Positions 60,091-64,000 of a stretch of 64,000 nt of DNA are shown one piece after another. The translations under genes and the position numbers were made by a program. The stretch comes from Micromonospora sp. WMMD1155. GTDB lineage: Bacteria; Actinomycetota; Actinomycetes; Mycobacteriales; Micromonosporaceae. The stretch covers positions 124,001 through 188,000 of the forward strand of contig NZ_CP120742.1 of NCBI RefSeq assembly GCF_029581275.1, written 5' to 3'. The notes beneath the pieces are model-generated. The model had not been told where the DNA came from. It searched no databases and worked only from the letters and a program-made list of their open reading frames with translations. The number at the start of each line of letters is the position of its first letter. The stretch's first letter is position 1.

Positions 60091-60861
60091 TCAGTCACCC
60101 ACCGCGGTGAACAGGGCGGCGACCTCCGCGTTGGTCAGCCTCCGGATCCGCCCGGTGCGCAGGTCACCCAGCCGGATCGGCCCGATCGAGGTACGCACCA
60201 GACGGGTGACCGGGTGCCCGACCTCGTCCATCAACCGCCGGACGATGTGCTTGCGCCCTTCGTGCAGGCTCAGCTCCACCTGGGCGCTCTTGCCCAGGGT
60301 GCCGACCACCTTGAACGAGTCGACAGTGACCGGCCCGTCCTCCAGCTCGACGCCCGCGAGGAGCCGCTTGCCCAGGTTGCGCGGGATCGGCCCGACCACC
60401 TCGGCCAGGTAGGTCTTCAGCACCTCGTACGAGGGGTGCATGAGCTTGTGGGCGAGGGTGCCGTCGTTGGTGAGCAGCAGCAGGCCCTCGCTGTCGGCGT
60501 CGAGCCGCCCGACGTGGTAGACCCGCTGGTCCAGCCGCCTGCCGATGAACTCGGCCAGCTCGTTTCGGCCCTTGTCGTCCGCCATGGTGGTCACCACACC
60601 GCGCGGCTTGTTCATCGCCACGTAGACCAGGCGGGTGTCGACCTGGAGGCGCTCGCCGTCCACGTGGATCACGGCGGTGGCCGGGTCGACCTTGTCGCCG
60701 AGCTTGGCGACCCGCCCGTCCACGGTGACCCGGCGGCGGAAGATCAGGTCCTCGCAGGCGCGCCGGGAACCCACACCGGCGGCGGCGAGCACCTTCTGCA
60801 GGCGCTCCGCCCCCTCGAAGACGGGGGCGTCGGGTTTGGGGGAACGGTTATCGGGTCGCAT
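60091..60861 (-). CDS. rluB: 23S rRNA pseudouridine synthase RluB
   Basis: 256 residues. An S4 RNA-binding domain (RLQKVLAAAGVGSRRACEDLI, about 20-40) precedes the RsuA-type catalytic core, with HVGRLDADSEGLLLLTNDG holding the catalytic Asp. It makes pseudouridine near the peptidyl-transferase centre. ATG 60861 overlaps the scpB end by 14 bases; an upstream TTG (60867) was not used. Confidence 0.94.
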   Translation of the reverse strand: MRPDNRSPKPDAPVFEGAERLQKVLAAAGVGSRRACEDLIFRRRVTVDGRVAKLGDKVDPATAVIHVDGERLQVDTRLVYVAMNKPRGVVTTMADDKGRNELAEFIGRRLDQRVYHVGRLDADSEGLLLLTNDGTLAHKLMHPSYEVLKTYLAEVVGPIPRNLGKRLLAGVELEDGPVTVDSFKVVGTLGKSAQVELSLHEGRKHIVRRLMDEVGHPVTRLVRTSIGPIRLGDLRTGRIRRLTNAEVAALFTAVGD

Positions 60862-61678
60862 CAGCAAGCTCTTCTACGTCGTCGGGCAGGAAGGGTGCGA
60901 GGGGCGGCAGCTCGTGAACGGTGTTCAGCCCGAGCTTCTCCAGGAACAGCGTGGTGGTCTTGTACAGGAACGCCCCGCTGTCCGTTTCGGTGCCGCACTC
61001 CTCGACGAGGCCGCGAGTGACCAGCGTACGGATGACCCCGTCGCAGTTCACACCCCGGATGGCTGAGATTCGCGAACGGGTCACCGGTTGCTTGTAGGCG
61101 ACCACGGCGAGCGTCTCCAACGCCGCCTGGGTCAGCCGTACGGACTGCCCGTCCAGAACGAACCGCTCGACGTACGTAGCGTATTCCGGCCTGGTGTAGA
61201 GCCGCCACCCGCCGGCCGCCCGGCGCAACTCGAACCCGTGCCCGGCGGCGGTGTAACCGGCGGCGATGTCGTCGAGCATCGGGCCGACCCGCTCGGCCGG
61301 TTGCTCCAGCACCTGGGCCAGCACCAGCTCGCTGACCGGCTCGTCGACGACCAGCAGGATGGCCTCCAGAGCGCCGCGCAGCTCGGCGTCGGACAGCTCC
61401 GGGGCGGGCTCCGGCGCGGCCGTCACCCGCCGTCGCCCGGCCGCCTGCCGAGGGGGTACGTCCCGCGCACCGCCCGTCTCCCGTGCCGCGACCGGCTCCG
61501 GGGCGTCCTGGCCCGATCCGGGCGGCGTGGCCGGTTCGGCGGCGACCTCGGGTTCGGCGGTCTCGGAGACGAGTTCAGGGTCAGGGGTCTCGGGTGCGGG
61601 CTGCCGGGGGCGCTCCCACGGGGGAACCCACGCGGCGGCCTGGTCGGCCAGCGAGTCCCGGCGTTGCTCGTCACTCAT
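60848..61678 (-). CDS. scpB: Segregation and condensation protein B
   Basis: 276 residues. A disordered Pro/Glu-rich N-terminus of about 95 residues precedes two winged helices (LSDAELRGALEAILLVVDEP and LTQAALETLAVVAYKQPVTRSRI). ScpB dimerises and binds the ScpA-SMC complex for chromosome condensation. GGAGG 9 bases before the ATG at 61678 favours it over the ATG at 61687. It overlaps scpA by 8 bases. Confidence 0.94.
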   Translation of the reverse strand: MSDEQRRDSLADQAAAWVPPWERPRQPAPETPDPELVSETAEPEVAAEPATPPGSGQDAPEPVAARETGGARDVPPRQAAGRRRVTAAPEPAPELSDAELRGALEAILLVVDEPVSELVLAQVLEQPAERVGPMLDDIAAGYTAAGHGFELRRAAGGWRLYTRPEYATYVERFVLDGQSVRLTQAALETLAVVAYKQPVTRSRISAIRGVNCDGVIRTLVTRGLVEECGTETDSGAFLYKTTTLFLEKLGLNTVHELPPLAPFLPDDVEELADATR

Positions 61679-62606
61679 CCCGCTCATCCTCCGTGGTTCC
61701 CGTCCCGTCCGGCCCGCCGGTCTCCCCTGCCGGGGTGCCGGCGTACTCGTCGACGTGCAGTTCGGTGTCCCCGTCGGCCGGGCCGGTCCAGCGCACTGTC
61801 AGCTCCTCCAGGGCCTGCTCCTGGACGAAGGACACCAGGCCCTCCCGGTACAGCTCCAGCAGCGCGAGGAACCGGGCCACCACCTCCAGGGTGGCCTCGC
61901 AGTCGGCGCAGAGCAGCGAGAACGTGGCCGTGCCGGCCCGGCGCAGCCGGTCGGTGAGGATCGCGGCGTGTTCGCGGACACTGACCCGGACCATGTGCAC
62001 GTGGGCGATGGACACCTCGGGCACCGGTTTCGGGGTCATCGCCTTCACGGCCAGCTTCAGCAGTCGCTGTGGGCCGATGCCGAGCACCAGGTCGGGCAGC
62101 GCCTCCGCGTAGCGGGGTTCCAGACTGACCGCTCGCGGGTAGCGTCGGCCGCCGACGGCCTCCAGTTCGGCGATGTGCGCCGCCGCCTCCTTGTACGCCT
62201 TGTACTGCAACAGCCGAGCGAAGAGCAGGTCCCGGGCCTCCAGCAGGGCGAGGTCGGCCTCGTCCTCGACCTCGGCGGAGGGCAGCAGCCGGGCCGCCTT
62301 CAGGTCCAGCAGGGTCGCGGCGATGAGCAGGAACTCGCTGGCCTCGTCCAGGTCCCAGTCGTCGCCCATGGCCCGGATGTAGGCGATGAACTCGTCGGTG
62401 ACCGTGTGCAGGGCGACTTCGGTGACGTCGAGCTTGTGCTTGCCGATCAGTTGCAGCAGCAGGTCGAACGGGCCGGTGAAGTTCGCCAGCCGCACCGTGA
62501 ACCCGGTGGCGGCGGGGTCGCCGGGCGGCACACCATCGACCACGGGCGCAGCGGCGGCCTCGGGTGGGTCAACTGGTGGCGCGGTCACCGCACGACCGTA
62601 GTCCAC
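61671..62606 (-). CDS. scpA: Segregation and condensation protein A
   Basis: 311 residues, kleisin of the SMC complex: FTVRLANFTGPFDLLLQLIGKHKLDVTEVAL (about 36-66) is the N-terminal SMC-neck contact, and the C-terminal winged helix is SLLCADCEATLEVVARFLALLEL. GTG at 62606; a GTG at 62588 is also possible. Coupled to scpB. Confidence 0.94.
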   Translation of the reverse strand: MDYGRAVTAPPVDPPEAAAAPVVDGVPPGDPAATGFTVRLANFTGPFDLLLQLIGKHKLDVTEVALHTVTDEFIAYIRAMGDDWDLDEASEFLLIAATLLDLKAARLLPSAEVEDEADLALLEARDLLFARLLQYKAYKEAAAHIAELEAVGGRRYPRAVSLEPRYAEALPDLVLGIGPQRLLKLAVKAMTPKPVPEVSIAHVHMVRVSVREHAAILTDRLRRAGTATFSLLCADCEATLEVVARFLALLELYREGLVSFVQEQALEELTVRWTGPADGDTELHVDEYAGTPAGETGGPDGTGTTEDERDE

Positions 62607-62629
62607 GACAGCGGCACCGGGCGTTCCGG

Positions 62630-63553
62630 CTACCGCTCCGACTGGGCGGCGATCACCTCGCGGGCCAGCTGACGGTAGTTACGTGCCCCGGAGGACGCCG
62701 GGTCCATCGTCGTGATGGGGGCACCGGCCACGGTGGACTCGGGGAACTTCACCGTCTTGGTGATGACCGTCTGGTAGACCTTGTCGCCGAACGCCTCGAC
62801 CACCCGCTGCAGCACCTGACGGCAGTGCGTGGTGCGGCTGTCGTACATGGTGGCGAGGATGCCTTCCAGCTCCAGGTCGAAGTTGAGCCGCTCGCGCACC
62901 TTGTCGATGGTGTCCAGCAGCAGGGCCACCCCGCGCAGGCTGAAGAACTCGCATTCGAGGGGGATGAGCACACCGTGCGCGACGGTCAACGCGTTGATCG
63001 CCAGCAGGCCGAGTGACGGCTGGCAGTCGATCAGGATGTAGTCGTACTCCTTGCGGACCGTGCGCAGCACCCGGGCCAGGGCCATCTCCCGGGCCACCTC
63101 GTTGACGAGCTGGATCTCGGCGGCGGAGAGGTCGATGTTGGCCGGCAGCAGGTGCAGGCCCGCCACGTCGGTCTTGATGAGGACGTCCTCGGCGGTCACG
63201 TCGTCCTGCATGAGCAGGTTGTAGACGGACAGGTCGAGGTTGTGCGGGTTGACGCCCAACCCGACCGAGAGCGCGCCCTGCGGGTCGAAGTCGACGAGCA
63301 GCACCTTGCGGCCGTACTCGGCGAGGGCCGCGCCCAGGTTGATCGTGGTGGTGGTCTTGCCGACGCCACCCTTCTGGTTGGCCATCGCGATGATGCGCGC
63401 GGGGCCGTGCCGGTCGGTGGGCATCGGCTCGGGGATGGGCTTGCGCATCGTGTAGGCGGCCGGATCCGCCGGACCCAGATCCGCGCCGAGCGTGGCCTGC
63501 TGCTCGCGGAGCTCCGACGTCCAGGTCTCGGCACGGTCACCGTTGCCTGCCAT
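62630..63553 (-). CDS. parA: ParA/Soj-family ATPase
   Basis: 307 residues. Deviant Walker A in MANQKGGVGKTTTTINLGAAL (about 58-78), VLLVDFDPQGALSVGLG as Walker A', and YILIDCQPSLGLLAINAL as Walker B. The gene sits in the usual actinomycete place between xerD and scpA without a parB, so it may be a paralogue of the origin-proximal parA. It could bind DNA non-specifically and help position chromosomes together with SMC. Confidence 0.93.
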   Translation of the reverse strand: MAGNGDRAETWTSELREQQATLGADLGPADPAAYTMRKPIPEPMPTDRHGPARIIAMANQKGGVGKTTTTINLGAALAEYGRKVLLVDFDPQGALSVGLGVNPHNLDLSVYNLLMQDDVTAEDVLIKTDVAGLHLLPANIDLSAAEIQLVNEVAREMALARVLRTVRKEYDYILIDCQPSLGLLAINALTVAHGVLIPLECEFFSLRGVALLLDTIDKVRERLNFDLELEGILATMYDSRTTHCRQVLQRVVEAFGDKVYQTVITKTVKFPESTVAGAPITTMDPASSGARNYRQLAREVIAAQSER

Positions 63554-63733
63554 GTCCTCGTTGCCCCCTCCCGACGACCCACCCGGCGTCGGAGCCGTCC
63601 GACGTCCTTCGCGGCGCCGCTGCGCACCCCGGTCGTGTCGCTCCAGGAGGTCCGCGCCGATGCCGACTGTACGCCACCGACCAGCAGGGGGTTCGGCACC
63701 GGCCCGGCGTGTCGGGTCCGACCGCGACCGGGT

Positions 63734-64000
63734 TCAGCCGCGGGCGCGTGGGTGGGCGGTGGCGTACACCTCACGCAGCCGCTCCACGGTGACCAACGTG
63801 TAGACCTGGGTGGTGGTCACCGACGCGTGGCCGAGCAACTCCTGGACCACCCGGACGTCGGCGCCGCCGTCGAGGAGATGGGTGGCGTACGAGTGCCGCA
63901 GGGTGTGCGGGGACACGGCGGCGGGCCCGTCGACCGGCAGCCCGGCCCGCTCGGCGGCGCGCCGCAGGATGCCCCAGGCGCCCTGGCGGGACAGCGCGCC
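63734..64000 (-). CDS. xerD: Tyrosine recombinase XerD (C-terminal part)
   Basis: The last 88 residues are visible; the rest lies beyond the window. [20 protein letters not shown] holds the second Arg, [18 protein letters not shown] the His and the nucleophile Tyr. XerC/XerD resolve chromosome dimers at dif. Context (xerD-parA-scpA) supports XerD. The 180 bases to parA hold no gene. Confidence 0.9.
   Translation of the reverse strand, partial: GALSRQGAWGILRRAAERAGLPVDGPAAVSPHTLRHSYATHLLDGGADVRVVQELLGHASVTTTQVYTLVTVERLREVYATAHPRARG

Overview
The window looks like actinomycete DNA of the Micromonosporaceae type (Micromonospora-like). G+C is high almost throughout, GTG starts are common, and the right end carries the usual actinobacterial order xerD-parA-scpA-scpB-rluB-cmk-der. 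The genus is inferred from gene content and codon style; there is no rRNA or marker search behind it.

The layout has three parts. (1) 1-19.0 kb is a patchwork of cargo. It starts with an XRE regulator divergent from an APC permease / acetamidase-formamidase pair, a GPP34 protein, a membrane-anchored hypothetical protein and a GNAT acetyltransferase. A block rich in transposon scars and defence genes follows: an IS256 scar, an Abi_C abortive-infection protein (6.3 kb), an intact IS21-type element (7880-10011), an IS110 scar, a two-gene short prokaryotic Argonaute system of the SPARDA type (pAgo plus DUF4365/DREN-APAZ nuclease, 10943-13704) and a single-chain Type ISP restriction-modification enzyme (14125-19008). 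A 3' fragment of a tRNA-Val(CAC) gene with its own terminator hairpin lies at 19.9 kb and probably marks an old attachment site.

(2) 20.2-57.4 kb is an integrative and conjugative element. A minus-strand block (20.2-28.4 kb) holds hypothetical proteins, a GGDEF protein behind a structured leader, a DUF4192 protein and two methyltransferase-fold proteins. A divergent sigma-like gene, an Mrr-like endonuclease and a nested insertion (ISAs1 inside an IS5-family element) follow. The plus-strand transfer operon (33.3-39.6 kb) encodes a pilin-like protein, a VirB6/TrbL-like protein, a PrgI-family protein, a VirB4 ATPase and a type IV coupling protein. A run of accessory genes separated by hairpins (39.8-48.4 kb) ends with a bifunctional cell-wall hydrolase. 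A divergent pair, a LysM-BTAD membrane regulator and an Hsp70-like membrane protein, lies at 50.1-54.9 kb. The excisionase and tyrosine integrase (55.9-57.4 kb) abut tRNA-Pro(GGG), the integration target. Clusters of a TGTCAGG motif sit in the control regions of this element and may be a shared operator. No second copy of the tRNA-Pro 3' end was found by eye, so the left end of the element may be outside the window or eroded.

(3) 57.5-64.0 kb is chromosomal core: tRNA-Pro, then der, cmk, rluB, scpB, scpA, parA and the end of xerD, all on the minus strand and largely overlapping.
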